A stretch of 64,000 bases of DNA from Paenarthrobacter sp. GOM3 (lineage in GTDB: Bacteria; Actinomycetota; Actinomycetes; Actinomycetales; Micrococcaceae). The DNA lies in contig NZ_CP136562.1 in NCBI RefSeq assembly GCF_018215265.2, positions 434,001 through 498,000 of the forward strand, read 5' to 3'. Positions 17,292 through 26,831 of this stretch are shown piece after piece. The notes under the pieces were generated by a model, which worked only from the letters and a program-made list of their open reading frames with translations, did no database searches and was not told the origin of the DNA. The position numbers and the translations under genes are program-made. Position 1 is the first letter of the stretch; each line of letters begins with the position of its first letter.

Positions 17292-18223
17292 GCGCATCAA
17301 CCACCTCGGTCCGCGGTACGTCCCGCGGAGGCCCGGCCGGGATAACGTTCCGGCCCGGTTCAAAGCGGCAGCACGAAGTCACCCGTCTCTTGCCCGGCCC
17401 GATGCTGGCCATCATCCTCACGGTCCTTAGCGCGATCGTGCTGATCCCCGTGGCGTACATATTCCTGGCATCGGTGAACTCAGACATCGGCGTGGCCAAC
17501 GGCGAGTTCTGGCCGTCCAGCTTCTCGCTGGAGAACTACACCAAGATCTGGTCCAGCGTCGGCCTGGCCAAAGGCCTGGGAAACAGTGTCCTGGTAGCCG
17601 GCGCCACCGCGGTGGTTTCGGCCGCCATGTCCGTATCCATCGCCTACGTCCTGGTCCGCTACCAGTTCCGCGGGCGGCTCACCTTTCTCCGCGGCCTCCT
17701 TGCCCTGCAATCTGTCCCGGGTACCTTGATGGTCCTTCCCGTATTCGTGCTCTTCTCCTCGGCCGCCAGCTACCTGGGTGTTCAGGTGATCGGTACACAG
17801 TGGGGGCTCTTCATTACCTACCTGACATTCGCGATGCCCTTCTCCACTTGGGTGATGGTCACCTACCTGCGTGGACTGCCGCGGGAACTGGAAGAGGCAG
17901 CAAAGATCGACGGCGCCAGCAACGTGGGCGTCCTGGTTCGGATTATCCTGCCGCTCAGCTGGCCCGGAATCGTGGTCTCGGGAATCTTCGCTTTCCTGCT
18001 CGGCTGGAACGACGTCCTTTTTGCCTCGGTAATGACGCGCCCCGAAAGCCAGACGGCAGCGGTAGCTCTTCAGATCTTCGGCGCTTCGCAGGAGGGCGGA
18101 GCAATCCCCCTGTACGGCCAAATGATGGCGGCCTCGCTGGTATGCGCGGCGCCCGTCGTGATTCTCTACCTGATTTTCCAACGTTACCTAGTGGGCGGCC
18201 TGACCGCCGGAGGAGTTAAGTAG
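17288..18223 (+). CDS. Sugar ABC transporter permease (MalG type)
   Basis: 311 residues, six predicted spans, with the EAA motif ELEEAAKIDGASNVGVLVRI typical of MalG-like permeases. GTG start overlapping the upstream stop implies translational coupling. Second half of the importer heterodimer. Confidence 0.92.
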   Translation: MSASTTSVRGTSRGGPAGITFRPGSKRQHEVTRLLPGPMLAIILTVLSAIVLIPVAYIFLASVNSDIGVANGEFWPSSFSLENYTKIWSSVGLAKGLGNSVLVAGATAVVSAAMSVSIAYVLVRYQFRGRLTFLRGLLALQSVPGTLMVLPVFVLFSSAASYLGVQVIGTQWGLFITYLTFAMPFSTWVMVTYLRGLPRELEEAAKIDGASNVGVLVRIILPLSWPGIVVSGIFAFLLGWNDVLFASVMTRPESQTAAVALQIFGASQEGGAIPLYGQMMAASLVCAAPVVILYLIFQRYLVGGLTAGGVK

Positions 18224-18225
18224 CA

Positions 18226-19074
18226 ATGACCGGTCCAGCAACAGTCCAGTGGACGCTTTCGGGCTTCGGAGACGAGATCGACGACGACCCGGTCCTGCAG
18301 ATCGCCGTACTCCAGGCCCTTGGAGCGAACCACATCGAAGTCCGCAGTGCATGGGGAACCAACATCGTGGATCTGTCGTCCGAGGAGTTGACCGAACTCA
18401 AGAAGCTCTTGGATACCGCGGGCATGGGCGTTTCAGCCATCGCCTCGCCCATCGGCAAAGTGGATGTCACGCTGCCGGTGGAGCACGAGGTCGAGCGCCT
18501 CCGCCGGGCCGCCAACGCAGCCCGGGTTCTTGGGGCCAAGTACATCCGCATCTTCTCCTTCTACTACGGAGACGGCGTGGCCGTGGACAGCATCCGGGAC
18601 GACGTCATTGAGCGCATGCGTGCCCTGGCAGAGGTCGCAGAACAGTCCGGCGTGGTACTGCTCCACGAGAACGAGAAGGACATTTTCGGCGACACCCCTG
18701 ATCGCGTGCTGGACATCATCGAGTCCGTGGACTCGCCGGCTTTGAAGGTCGCGTGGGATCCGGCCAACTTCGTCCAGGTGGGCGTAAAGCCCTTCGACGA
18801 GGGCTACGCCAAACTCCGTCCCCACCTCGAATACCTTCAGGTCAAGGACGCGCGGTTCGCGGACGGCGTCGTCGTTCCCGCCGGTGAGGGCGACGGCGAT
18901 CTGCTCCGCACGGTTGAGGCGCTGAAAGCGGACGGCTTCGTAGGATTCGCAAGCCTCGAACCGCATCTGGCCGGCGCCCACGGCTTGGGCGGATTCTCCG
19001 GACCGACCGCTTTCGGGATGGCAGCCCGTGCCTTTGCCAAAGTCGTTAACGAAGCAGGAGTGGAAACCAAGTGA
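18226..19074 (+). CDS. Sugar phosphate isomerase/epimerase-like TIM-barrel protein (first)
   Basis: 282 residues of the AP-endonuclease-2/xylose-isomerase-like TIM-barrel family. Metal-site features include HENEKDIFG, KVAWDPANF and YLQVKDAR. GGAGG precedes the ATG. Overlaps the oxidoreductase start by 4 nt. Such proteins, paired with Gfo/Idh/MocA enzymes, isomerise or eliminate from keto-sugars; the exact reaction is unknown. Confidence 0.85.
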   Translation: MTGPATVQWTLSGFGDEIDDDPVLQIAVLQALGANHIEVRSAWGTNIVDLSSEELTELKKLLDTAGMGVSAIASPIGKVDVTLPVEHEVERLRRAANAARVLGAKYIRIFSFYYGDGVAVDSIRDDVIERMRALAEVAEQSGVVLLHENEKDIFGDTPDRVLDIIESVDSPALKVAWDPANFVQVGVKPFDEGYAKLRPHLEYLQVKDARFADGVVVPAGEGDGDLLRTVEALKADGFVGFASLEPHLAGAHGLGGFSGPTAFGMAARAFAKVVNEAGVETK

Positions 19075-20267
19075 GCAGCGAAACGTCCAAGCCCATCATC
19101 AACGTCGCCATTGCCGGTTGCGGCACCATCGGTCGCACTCACGCGGCGTCGGTTGCCGCAATCGATGACCTGCAGGTCACGGCCCTGGTGGATGAGATCA
19201 CCGAAGCCGCAGATGCCCTGGCCCAGCACATCGAAGACCAAGGCGGCACCCGGCCTGCCACCTTCCGAAGCCTGAAAGAAGCGTTCGCAAGTGCCGACGT
19301 CGATCTTGTCATCATCGCCACCCCCAGTGGACTGCACATCGAGCAGGCGCTGGAGGTGCTCAGCGCCGGTAAGCACGTGGTGATCGAAAAGCCGCTGGAC
19401 GTGAACCTGAACCGCACGCACGAGATTCTGGCGGCGGCGAAAGAGGCAGAAGGAAAGGGCCTGGTGGCAAGTGTCATCAGCCAGCACCGCTTCGATCCTG
19501 CGTCCATTGTGGTGGACGAGGCGCGCCGGGCCGGACGCTTTGGCCGGCTGACGTCGGCCATCGCCTCGGTGAGCTGGTACCGCAGCCAGGGCTACTACGA
19601 CTCCGGCGCCTGGCGTGGAACCTGGGCCATGGACGGCGGCGGAGCGGTGATGAACCAGGGCGTTCACACCGTGGACCTCCTGCTGTGGTTCCTGGGCACA
19701 CCGGTGGAAATCAGCGCCAAGACGGCCCTTCTGGCACACACGGGAGTTGAAGTCGAGGACACCGCAGTGGCCACCGTGACGTTCGAATCCGGTGCCCTCG
19801 CAGTCCTCCACGCCACCACCGCCGCCTATCCCGGCCTGAGCGTCAGGCTGCAGGTCATGGGCAGCAAGGGCTCGGCCGTGATTGACAGCGACAACCTCCA
19901 GTTCTTCCACGCTGCAGCGACTGAGGAAGAGACGCAGAGTGGGCCCATGGGGATGCCCGGGGCGAGCAACCAGGCCGAGGAGGAACTGGCCAAATTCGCT
20001 GAATCGGCACCGCAATTCAATCTGGACCCCACCGTCTATCCCGCGGGGCATATCAGGCAATACAGGGACGTTGTGGATGCGATCCGGAACGGCAGCCCCG
20101 CAGGCGTCACCATCGAGGACGCCGTTCGGGCGCTGGCCACCGTGCGTGCTCTCTACGTTTCTGCCACGCTCGGCCGCCCCGTGCTCATCGCCGATGTGGT
20201 TGCCGGCAAGTACAACGACGTTGAGGTCCACACCGGCAACGGCCACCTTGAGGAGGTCACCGCATGA
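19071..20267 (+). CDS. Gfo/Idh/MocA-family NAD(P) sugar oxidoreductase
   Basis: 398 residues. Rossmann motif IAGCGTIGRTHAASVA near the N-terminus and the signature EKPLDVN (Lys in EKP is the usual catalytic Lys), then GGGAVMNQGVHTVDLLLW with the catalytic His. Oxidises a sugar or sugar-derivative hydroxyl. Start GTG overlaps the upstream stop, and its end overlaps the next start (ATGA), so it sits between the two TIM-barrel enzymes. Could make a 3-keto-glycoside that a partner then cleaves (inference). Confidence 0.9.
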   Translation: MSSETSKPIINVAIAGCGTIGRTHAASVAAIDDLQVTALVDEITEAADALAQHIEDQGGTRPATFRSLKEAFASADVDLVIIATPSGLHIEQALEVLSAGKHVVIEKPLDVNLNRTHEILAAAKEAEGKGLVASVISQHRFDPASIVVDEARRAGRFGRLTSAIASVSWYRSQGYYDSGAWRGTWAMDGGGAVMNQGVHTVDLLLWFLGTPVEISAKTALLAHTGVEVEDTAVATVTFESGALAVLHATTAAYPGLSVRLQVMGSKGSAVIDSDNLQFFHAAATEEETQSGPMGMPGASNQAEEELAKFAESAPQFNLDPTVYPAGHIRQYRDVVDAIRNGSPAGVTIEDAVRALATVRALYVSATLGRPVLIADVVAGKYNDVEVHTGNGHLEEVTA

Positions 20268-21196
20268 AATTCTCGGTCTTCACGGCCTCGACGCCGGACT
20301 GGACACCGCAGGAGGCCGCCAGCGAACTGGCGGCACAAGGTTGGCATGGGATCGAATGGCGGGTCACCGACCAGGCTGATTCGCCGGAGCCAGGCTTCTG
20401 GGCGGGTAACAAAGCGACCTGGCCGATGACCGGCCTTGAGGATTCGCTGCCGGAGATTGCACGTCTCACCTCGGAGGCCGGCCTGGAATACTCGGGCCTT
20501 GGCGGGTATGCCCGCTGCGACAACCACGACGACGTAGAGCGCGTCCTCGCCGCCACAGCCGCCCTGGGTGCACGGCAGGTCCGGGTCAACGTCCTGCCTT
20601 TGGGCAACTCCACCATGGGCGGGGGAGAGCCCAGCGGCCTGTCCTACCCGGAGCTGTTTACGGCCACCCGGGAGCACTACGAGTGGGTTGCCGAACGCGC
20701 CGCCCACCATGGTGTGAAGGCACTCGTTGAGCTGCACCACGGAACGGTCACCTCATCCGCTTCGGCTGCCCGCCGCCTCTTGGAGGGCTTGGATCCCCGG
20801 CACGTGGGGGTCATCCACGACCTCGGCAACCTCTTGATCGAAGGCTGGGAATCTCCGCTGCCTGCCCTTGAACTCCTGGGACCGTACCTGGCGCACGTCC
20901 ATGTGAAGAATGCCCGCTGGGTACAGGCCCCGAACCGCGACGAGTCCGGAGCCGCAGTGTGGGTGAACGAGTGGGCTCCGCTGGATGAAGGGCAGGGGAG
21001 TGTCCTGGCTTACTTCAAGGCGCTGGCCGAGGTTGGTTACGACGATTGGGTGACCGTGGAGGACTTCTCCACCGACCTCCCGCTCGCCGAGCGCACCGCC
21101 GGAAACCTCCTGTACTTGCGCCGGGTGGCAGAGCTGGCCGGATTGCAGGTTCCTGCCAGTGCTGATCTCTCCGCCGGTTCCACCCCGAAAGGCTGA
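20264..21196 (+). CDS. Sugar phosphate isomerase/epimerase-like TIM-barrel protein (second)
   Basis: 310 residues, xylose-isomerase-like TIM barrel. Seen: ALVELHHGTVTSSAS, VGVIHDLGNLL, HVHVKNARW and VTVEDFSTD, which place metal-binding Glu, Asp, His and Glu at strand ends. Weakly similar to the first TIM-barrel gene, so the two probably do consecutive or complementary steps on the product of the oxidoreductase. Confidence 0.84.
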   Translation: MKFSVFTASTPDWTPQEAASELAAQGWHGIEWRVTDQADSPEPGFWAGNKATWPMTGLEDSLPEIARLTSEAGLEYSGLGGYARCDNHDDVERVLAATAALGARQVRVNVLPLGNSTMGGGEPSGLSYPELFTATREHYEWVAERAAHHGVKALVELHHGTVTSSASAARRLLEGLDPRHVGVIHDLGNLLIEGWESPLPALELLGPYLAHVHVKNARWVQAPNRDESGAAVWVNEWAPLDEGQGSVLAYFKALAEVGYDDWVTVEDFSTDLPLAERTAGNLLYLRRVAELAGLQVPASADLSAGSTPKG

Positions 21197-21199
21197 CTC

Positions 21200-22594
21200 A
21201 TGTCCCAGTCCCTCGCCACCCACCCCGACCGCCTGCTTCCGGCGGATCCGGGGACGCGCAGCATCGCACGTGCCTTGCTGGAACGCGTCCAGGACCTGCC
21301 CATCATTTCGCCGCATGGCCACGTGGACGCGGCGGTGATTGAGCAAAACACGCCCTTCCCTGACCCTGCGGCGTTGCTGGTCACACCGGACCATTACGTC
21401 ACCCGGCTGATCCACGCTTCCGGCGTTCCGTTGGACGCGCTTCAGCCGCAAGCGGGGGCGCGCAACGTCTGGCGAACCTTTTGCCAGGCGTGGCCATTGT
21501 TCGATGGCACCGCGTCCGGGTACTGGCTGCGCACCCAGTTCGAGTCGGTGTTCGGGTGGCAGGGGGAACTATCCGCGGAGTCAGCGGACGCCAGCTTCGA
21601 TGCCATTTCGGCCAAGCTTGCGGAGCCGGGCTTCCGACCGAGGGAGCTCTTCAAGGACTTCAACATTGAGGTCCTCGCCACCACGGATGATCCTTTGGAC
21701 AGTTTGGACAGCCACCGCGCGCTGGCCGCTGACCCGTCATTCCACGGCAGGGTGGTGCCCACCTTCCGTCCCGACGCGTACATCAACATCGCGCACCCGG
21801 AGTGGGCGGCCAACGTCGAACGGCTTATCTCTGAAACGTCCGACGGCGGCACGGGCTACCGGGGGTACGTCACCGCATTGGAGAACCGCCGCCGGTACTT
21901 CGTGGACCACGGGGCCGTGTCCGCAGACCATGGCGTGAGGACCCCGGCGACCCTGAAACTGGACCTGGCCGAGGCAGAGGCCCTGTTCAACAAGGCCCGG
22001 TCCGGCCAAGCAACGGCCCAGGACCGTGACGCGTTCGAGGCACACATGATGTACCAGATGGCGCGGATGTCCGTTGAAGACGGGCTGGTGATGACCATCC
22101 ATCCGGGTTCCTATCGCAACCACCATCAGCCCACCTTCCAAGCCTTCGGAGCTGACACCGGCCACGACATTCCCGTGGCCACGAACTACACCGAGGCAGT
22201 CCGGCCGTTGCTGCAGGATTTCGGCACCGCCAAGGACTTCCACCTGGTGCTGTTCACTCTCGATGAGACAGTCTTCTCACGGGAACTGGCGCCGCTTGCC
22301 GGTTTCTACCCTTCCGTCTACATCGGCGCCCCATGGTGGTTCCTGGACGCCCCGGATGCCATGCTCCGTTTCCGTTCCGCCGTCACCGAAACCGCCGGTT
22401 TCTCCCGGTCTTCGGGATTCATCGATGACACCCGGGCCTTCTGCTCCATCCCGGCACGCCACGACGCATCCCGCCGGATCGAAGCCTCGTTCCTTGCGCG
22501 GCTTGTTGCCGAGCACCGCATCAGCGAGGACCGCGCGCATGAGCTGATTGTCGACGTCGTCGATTCTTCGCCGCGAAGGGTTTTCAAACTGTGA
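21200..22594 (+). CDS. uxaC: Glucuronate isomerase
   Basis: 464 residues, family length. Converts D-glucuronate to D-fructuronate (or galacturonate to tagaturonate) in the cytoplasm; an amidohydrolase-fold enzyme. Seen: ISPHGHVD metal motif near residue 35, IHPGSYRNHH, and the C-terminal ARHDASRR arginine region. The N-terminal motif is HGHVD where the E. coli enzyme has HCHL, an actinobacterial-type variant. Overlaps the next gene by GTGA. Confidence 0.92.
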   Translation: MSQSLATHPDRLLPADPGTRSIARALLERVQDLPIISPHGHVDAAVIEQNTPFPDPAALLVTPDHYVTRLIHASGVPLDALQPQAGARNVWRTFCQAWPLFDGTASGYWLRTQFESVFGWQGELSAESADASFDAISAKLAEPGFRPRELFKDFNIEVLATTDDPLDSLDSHRALAADPSFHGRVVPTFRPDAYINIAHPEWAANVERLISETSDGGTGYRGYVTALENRRRYFVDHGAVSADHGVRTPATLKLDLAEAEALFNKARSGQATAQDRDAFEAHMMYQMARMSVEDGLVMTIHPGSYRNHHQPTFQAFGADTGHDIPVATNYTEAVRPLLQDFGTAKDFHLVLFTLDETVFSRELAPLAGFYPSVYIGAPWWFLDAPDAMLRFRSAVTETAGFSRSSGFIDDTRAFCSIPARHDASRRIEASFLARLVAEHRISEDRAHELIVDVVDSSPRRVFKL

Positions 22595-23916
22595 GTGACC
22601 ACCAGAGCCCGCGGCTGGACCGGAGCACCGCGTTTGCCGGCCAGCCTGCACCGCCGGTCCGGATGGTGCACCTGGGCCTGGGTGCGTTTCACCGCTCACA
22701 CCAGGCCTGGTACACCCACCATGCCGGGGACGCTGCCGATTGGGGCATCGCCGCCTTCACCGGGCGCCGGCCCACCGCCGCGGAAATTCTTGCAGCCCAA
22801 GACGGCGTGTTCACTGTGGTGGAGCGGTCGGGTGCCGGAGACAGCTTCGAGGCAATCGGCAGCATTGTTGAAGCCGTCGATGGCGCCGACGTCGGCCGGT
22901 TGGCGGAGCTCCTGGCTGCACCGACCACCGCCGTGGTCACGCTGACCATCACCGAAGTCGCCTACGCGGCCATCGGCGACGAAACCCCGCTGGCACGCCT
23001 GGTAACGGCGCTCGCGGCCCGCAAGGACGCCGACGCGGGCCCGATCGCCGTCGTCAGTTGCGACAATCTCGCGGAGAACGGAACGGTTGCACGGAAGGCC
23101 GTACAGGCTATTGCGGATGCGGCGGACCCGGCCCTGGGTCAATGGATCCGCGCCAATGTGAGTTTCGTGGGCACCTCAGTGGACCGGATTACGCCACGGA
23201 CCACTCCGGAGGACGTCCTGGAAGTGGCTGAACAGTGCGGGTACCGGGACGAGGCCGTCGTAGTAGCCGAACCCTTCCACAACTGGATCCTGAGCGGCGA
23301 CTTTCCTGGCGGGCGTCCCCGGTGGGAAGATGCCGGCGCCGTTTTCGTGGACGACATCGAGCCCTACGAGAACCGCAAACTCTGGCTTCTGAACGGAGCG
23401 CACTCCATCCTCGCCTACTCCGGCCTGGTCCGGGGCCATGCGACCGTGGCCGAAGCTCTGGCCGACGACCTCTGCAGGGCCGCCGTGGAGGCTTTTTGGG
23501 ATGAAGCGTCCCGCCATCTGAGTGGCGAAAGCCTGGATATTCCGGGGTACCGGCAGGCGTTGCTCGAACGGTTCGGCAATTCGAGGATCGCACACCATCT
23601 GACCCAGATTGCCATGGATGGAACCACGAAGCTGCGCATGCGCTCCGTCCCGGTCCTGACCGCCGAACGCGCACAGGGCCGATCCGGGAGCGGCGCCGCC
23701 CGCATGATCGCGGCGTGGGTCGCGTACGTGTCCGCGACGGAAGAATGCCAGGACCCCCTGGCCCACGAGATCAAAACCGCAAAAACGCACGACGGCGAAC
23801 ACCGCACCGCTGCGCTGTTGGCGCTCGTCAGTCCCGGGCTGGCGGAGGACAGCGCTTTGGTTTCCCTGATTCATGGGCAGCAAGAGGCCATCTCTGCTGC
23901 CCGCACCCACGCATAG
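22591..23916 (+). CDS. uxuB: Mannitol dehydrogenase family, probable fructuronate reductase
   Basis: 441 residues of the long-chain polyol/uronate dehydrogenase family. Nucleotide-binding [15 protein letters not shown] at about 24-38 and the catalytic-lysine region [14 protein letters not shown]. Reduces D-fructuronate to D-mannonate with NADH; chosen over mannitol dehydrogenase because it sits between UxaC and ManD. GTG start with 4-nt overlap. Tagaturonate reductase is the alternative. Confidence 0.87.
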   Translation: MSDHQSPRLDRSTAFAGQPAPPVRMVHLGLGAFHRSHQAWYTHHAGDAADWGIAAFTGRRPTAAEILAAQDGVFTVVERSGAGDSFEAIGSIVEAVDGADVGRLAELLAAPTTAVVTLTITEVAYAAIGDETPLARLVTALAARKDADAGPIAVVSCDNLAENGTVARKAVQAIADAADPALGQWIRANVSFVGTSVDRITPRTTPEDVLEVAEQCGYRDEAVVVAEPFHNWILSGDFPGGRPRWEDAGAVFVDDIEPYENRKLWLLNGAHSILAYSGLVRGHATVAEALADDLCRAAVEAFWDEASRHLSGESLDIPGYRQALLERFGNSRIAHHLTQIAMDGTTKLRMRSVPVLTAERAQGRSGSGAARMIAAWVAYVSATEECQDPLAHEIKTAKTHDGEHRTAALLALVSPGLAEDSALVSLIHGQQEAISAARTHA

Positions 23917-23939
23917 GCCCTTGGAAGGATTGCCACATC

Positions 23940-25169
23940 ATGAAAATCATCGCCGCTGAAGTCTTCGTGACCAGCCCGTCCCGCAACTTTGTCACCCTGC
24001 GCATCACCACGGAGGACGGTGTGACGGGCATCGGCGACGCCACCCTCAATGGCCGCGAACTCGCCGTCGCCGCGTACCTCAAGGAACACGTAGCGCAGCT
24101 GCTCATCGGCAAGGATCCGCACCGGATCGAGGACACCTGGCAGTTCCTTTACCGCAGCTCCTACTGGCGCCGGGGCCCGGTCACCATGGCGGCCATTGCC
24201 GCCGTCGACATGGCTTTGTGGGACATCAAGGGCAAGGTGGCCGGACTGCCGGTCTACCAACTGCTGGGCGGCGCATCGCGCAACGGGCTCCGTGCCTACG
24301 GCCACGCCTCCGGGGCGGACATCCCGTCGCTGTTTGATTCCGTCCGTGAGCATCTTGAACTGGGCTATAAGTCCATCCGGATCCAGACCGCCATTCCCGG
24401 CATCAAGGCCGTGTACGGTGTTGCCGCGCAGGCCCAGGCATCGGGTGAGCGCTACGACTACGAGCCCGCCGGGCGGGGTACTTTCCCGCTCGAAGAGGAC
24501 TGGGACACCCGTGCTTACCTCCGCCACCTGCCCACCGTGTTCGAAGCCGTACGCAATGAGTTCGGCCCGGAAATCCCGCTGTTGCACGACGGCCACCACC
24601 GCATGACTCCCATCCAGGCGGCCAAACTCGGCAAGGCGCTGGAACCATACGACCTCTTCTGGCTGGAGGATTGCACTCCGGCTGAAAACCAGGAGGGCCT
24701 GCGCGTGGTCCGCCAGCACACCACCACCCCTTTGGCCATTGGCGAGATCTTCAATACCGTGTGGGACTTCCAGACCCTCATCAAGGAACAGCTGATCGAT
24801 TACGTCCGAGCAGCCTCCACCCACTTCGGCGGTATCTCCCCGCTGAAGAAGGTCATGGACTTCGCCGCGCAGTACCAGATCAAGTCCGGCTTCCACGGCC
24901 CCACGGACATCTCCCCGGTGGGCTTCGCCGCCCAGTTGCACGTTGGCCTGGCCATCCACAACTACGGCATCCAGGAATACATGCAGCACTCGGACAAGAC
25001 CAACGAGGTATTCCAGCAGTCCATGACCTTCAAGGACGGCTACCTGCACCCCGGTGACGAGCCGGGCATCGGCGTCGAATTCAACGAGGAAGCCGCCGCG
25101 GCGTTCCCGTACCAGCAGGCCTACCTGCCCTACAACCGCCTCGTCGACGGCACCGTGCATGACTGGTAA
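23940..25169 (+). CDS. manD: D-mannonate dehydratase, ManD type (enolase superfamily)
   Basis: 409 residues. Dehydrates D-mannonate to 2-keto-3-deoxy-D-gluconate. The sequence closely follows known Man[70 protein letters not shown] and the end [14 protein letters not shown]. This is the Mg-dependent enolase-type enzyme, not the unrelated UxuA. Start ATG 23940 follows GGAAGG; the open frame extends 75 codons upstream into uxuB but those residues do not match the family. Kinase and aldolase for KDG are not in the window. Confidence 0.95.
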   Translation: MKIIAAEVFVTSPSRNFVTLRITTEDGVTGIGDATLNGRELAVAAYLKEHVAQLLIGKDPHRIEDTWQFLYRSSYWRRGPVTMAAIAAVDMALWDIKGKVAGLPVYQLLGGASRNGLRAYGHASGADIPSLFDSVREHLELGYKSIRIQTAIPGIKAVYGVAAQAQASGERYDYEPAGRGTFPLEEDWDTRAYLRHLPTVFEAVRNEFGPEIPLLHDGHHRMTPIQAAKLGKALEPYDLFWLEDCTPAENQEGLRVVRQHTTTPLAIGEIFNTVWDFQTLIKEQLIDYVRAASTHFGGISPLKKVMDFAAQYQIKSGFHGPTDISPVGFAAQLHVGLAIHNYGIQEYMQHSDKTNEVFQQSMTFKDGYLHPGDEPGIGVEFNEEAAAAFPYQQAYLPYNRLVDGTVHDW

Positions 25170-25262
25170 ACCGCACCACATTGTGACGATGGAACCTCCC
25201 CGATGCGCCCATGGCCAGGACGGCCTTATCCGCCTCTGATTCCCTGTTCCCAGCAGGGGAGA

Positions 25263-25324
25263 GTTCCTCCTGCATCACGGAGGAACGCCTGAACCCGGTA
25301 CCGCCCACAAGGGGGTGCCGGGTT
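25263..25324 (+). terminator. Tandem hairpins ending the glucuronate operon
   Basis: First hairpin GTTCCTCC (25263-25270) with GGAGGAAC (25279-25286). Second: AACCCGGTACC (25292-25302) with GGTGCCGGGTT (25314-25324), followed by TTT, a good intrinsic terminator. Confidence 0.8.
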
Positions 25325-25354
25325 TTTGGCGTTCCGCGAAGAGTCGGACGCCAA

Positions 25355-25370
25355 TTGTGAACGCTAACAA
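25355..25370. promoter_or_regulatory. Upstream LacI-type operator (O1) of the chvE-gguAB unit
   Basis: TTGTGAACGCTAACAA, the exact reverse complement of the site at 25446-25461, centres 91 bp apart. Spacing near nine helical turns could allow a repression loop. Confidence 0.7.
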
Positions 25371-25432
25371 CGTTTCAAGTCAAGGGTTGGGTACCCAGCA
25401 GTAGCTTGCAACCATTTCGTGATCTACAGCAC

Positions 25433-25462
25433 TTGACCGACGGTATTGTTAGCGTTCACAAT
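25433..25462 (+). promoter_or_regulatory. Promoter of chvE-gguAB with embedded LacI operator (O2)
   Basis: -35 TTGACC (25433-25438), 18-bp spacer, -10 CACAAT (25457-25462). Operator TTGTTAGCGTTCACAA (25446-25461) fills the spacer and -10. The mRNA would have a leader of about 128 nt. The LacI regulator at 29742 is the natural ligand. Confidence 0.65.
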
Positions 25463-25596
25463 GGCAGTCGCACCACCTTGAAGTGGCATGTGTCGCCCCC
25501 AAGCCCACAGGCCCACCAAAGCGTTACCGTGCCGGACGCGCAGATGCTCCGGCTGCATCAGAGTTCGCGGCAATGCTGCCGCGGGAGGAGAGCAAC

Positions 25597-26721
25597 GTGA
25601 GATTGAAGAAACTCCTGGGCGCCGTAGCGGTTGTCCTCACCTTGACCGTGGGAGCCACGGGCTGCGGCAGCCGTGGAGGCAGTGCCGAATCCAGCAGCAC
25701 CGCGAAACCCGCCGATTCGCTGGTGGGCATTTCGATGCCGACGCAGACGTCTGAGCGCTGGATCGCTGACGGTGCCAACGTTGAGAAGTCCTTGAAGGAC
25801 CTCGGGTACAAGACCGACCTTCAGTTCGCCAACGATGACATTCCCACGCAGGTTTCCCAGATCGAGAACATGCTGACGAAGGGTGCCAAGGCACTCATCA
25901 TCGCCGCGATCGATGGCACCACCCTGACCGATGTCCTGGCCAAGGCCAAGGAGCAGAACGTCAAGGTCATCGCTTACGACCGCCTCATCAACGGGACACC
26001 GAACGTGGACTACTACACCACCTTCGACAACTACACCGTGGGCGTCCAGCAGGCTACCTCGCTGCTGACCGGCCTGGGTCTTGTTGACGCAAGCGGCAAG
26101 AAGGTTGAAGGCAAGGGCCCGTTCAACGTTGAGCTCTTCGCCGGCAGCCCGGATGACAACAACGCCAACTTCTTCTGGACTGGCGCCATGGACACCCTCA
26201 AACCCTACCTGGATGCAGGTACGTTGAAGGTTCCCAGTGGCCAGACCAAGTTCGAGCAGGCAGCCATCCTCCGCTGGCAGGCACCCGTAGCCCAGAAGCG
26301 CATGGAAGACATCCTCACCTCCGCGTACAGCTCGGGCACCAAGCTCAACGGTGTGCTGTCCCCGTACGACGGCCTGTCCATCGGCATCATCTCCGCACTG
26401 ACCAGCACCGGCGGCTACTCCACCGGAAGCCTGCCCGTAGTGACGGGCCAGGACGCAGAAAAGGGCTCAGTGAAGTCCATCATCGCCGGTGAGCAGTACT
26501 CCACGATCTTCAAGGACACCCGCCAGCTCGGCGCACAGGCCGTGAAGATGGTTGACGCGGTCCTCAAGGGAACCGAGCCGGAAACCAACGACACCAAGAC
26601 CTACAACAACAAGGTCAAGGTTGTCCCGGCCTTCCTCCTGAAGTCCGTCATCATCACCAAGGACAACTTCCAGAAGGAACTCATCGACTCGGGTTACTAC
26701 AAGGAATCCGACGTCAAGTAG
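25597..26721 (+). CDS. chvE: Multiple-sugar-binding lipoprotein, ChvE type
   Basis: 374 residues, periplasmic-binding fold of the pentose/hexose (CUT2) family. Starts at GTG 25597, 8 nt after GGGAGGAG; an open frame reaches back to 25483 without a ribosome site and into the promoter. Signal peptide with Cys in GATGC. Motifs such as [26 protein letters not shown] match the ChvE/XylF group (D-xylose, L-arabinose, D-galactose). Followed by a strong hairpin before the ATPase gene. Confidence 0.9.
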   Translation: MRLKKLLGAVAVVLTLTVGATGCGSRGGSAESSSTAKPADSLVGISMPTQTSERWIADGANVEKSLKDLGYKTDLQFANDDIPTQVSQIENMLTKGAKALIIAAIDGTTLTDVLAKAKEQNVKVIAYDRLINGTPNVDYYTTFDNYTVGVQQATSLLTGLGLVDASGKKVEGKGPFNVELFAGSPDDNNANFFWTGAMDTLKPYLDAGTLKVPSGQTKFEQAAILRWQAPVAQKRMEDILTSAYSSGTKLNGVLSPYDGLSIGIISALTSTGGYSTGSLPVVTGQDAEKGSVKSIIAGEQYSTIFKDTRQLGAQAVKMVDAVLKGTEPETNDTKTYNNKVKVVPAFLLKSVIITKDNFQKELIDSGYYKESDVK

Positions 26722-26727
26722 CACCAT

Positions 26728-26768
26728 GCGTGGCTCCGCCGTCCAGCAGTAGTGCGGCGGAGCCACGC
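26728..26768 (+). terminator. Intercistronic hairpin between chvE and gguA
   Basis: Perfect 14-bp stem: GCGTGGCTCCGCCG (26728-26741) and its complement (26755-26768), 13-nt loop, no U-run. Such hairpins often protect or attenuate to keep binding protein in excess over the membrane parts. Confidence 0.7.
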
Positions 26769-26831
26769 CTCCCTTAGAGCCTGTCGAGTCCTCGGCCCGG
26801 CCAAGTTTCAACCAGTCAGCGGGAATTGACG

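Noticed and set aside
18837..20246. Long minus-strand frame (469 codons) opposite the Gfo/Idh/MocA gene
   Set aside because: It mirrors a clear plus-strand gene, has no family features and no ribosome site; high GC makes such antisense frames common.
18226..21196. C-glycoside deglycosidase system (Dgp/Car type)
   Set aside because: An oxidoreductase and two TIM-barrel proteins fit in part, but no small beta-subunit gene is present, so I leave it as a general keto-sugar module.
23715..23939. N-terminal 75-codon extension of manD
   Set aside because: It overlaps the end of the fructuronate reductase gene, and ManD proteins begin at [10 protein letters not shown], with GGAAGG just before the ATG at 23940.
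23871..25181. Long minus-strand frame (436 codons) opposite manD
   Set aside because: The plus strand codes a canonical ManD along its full length; the antisense reading lacks any recognisable motif.
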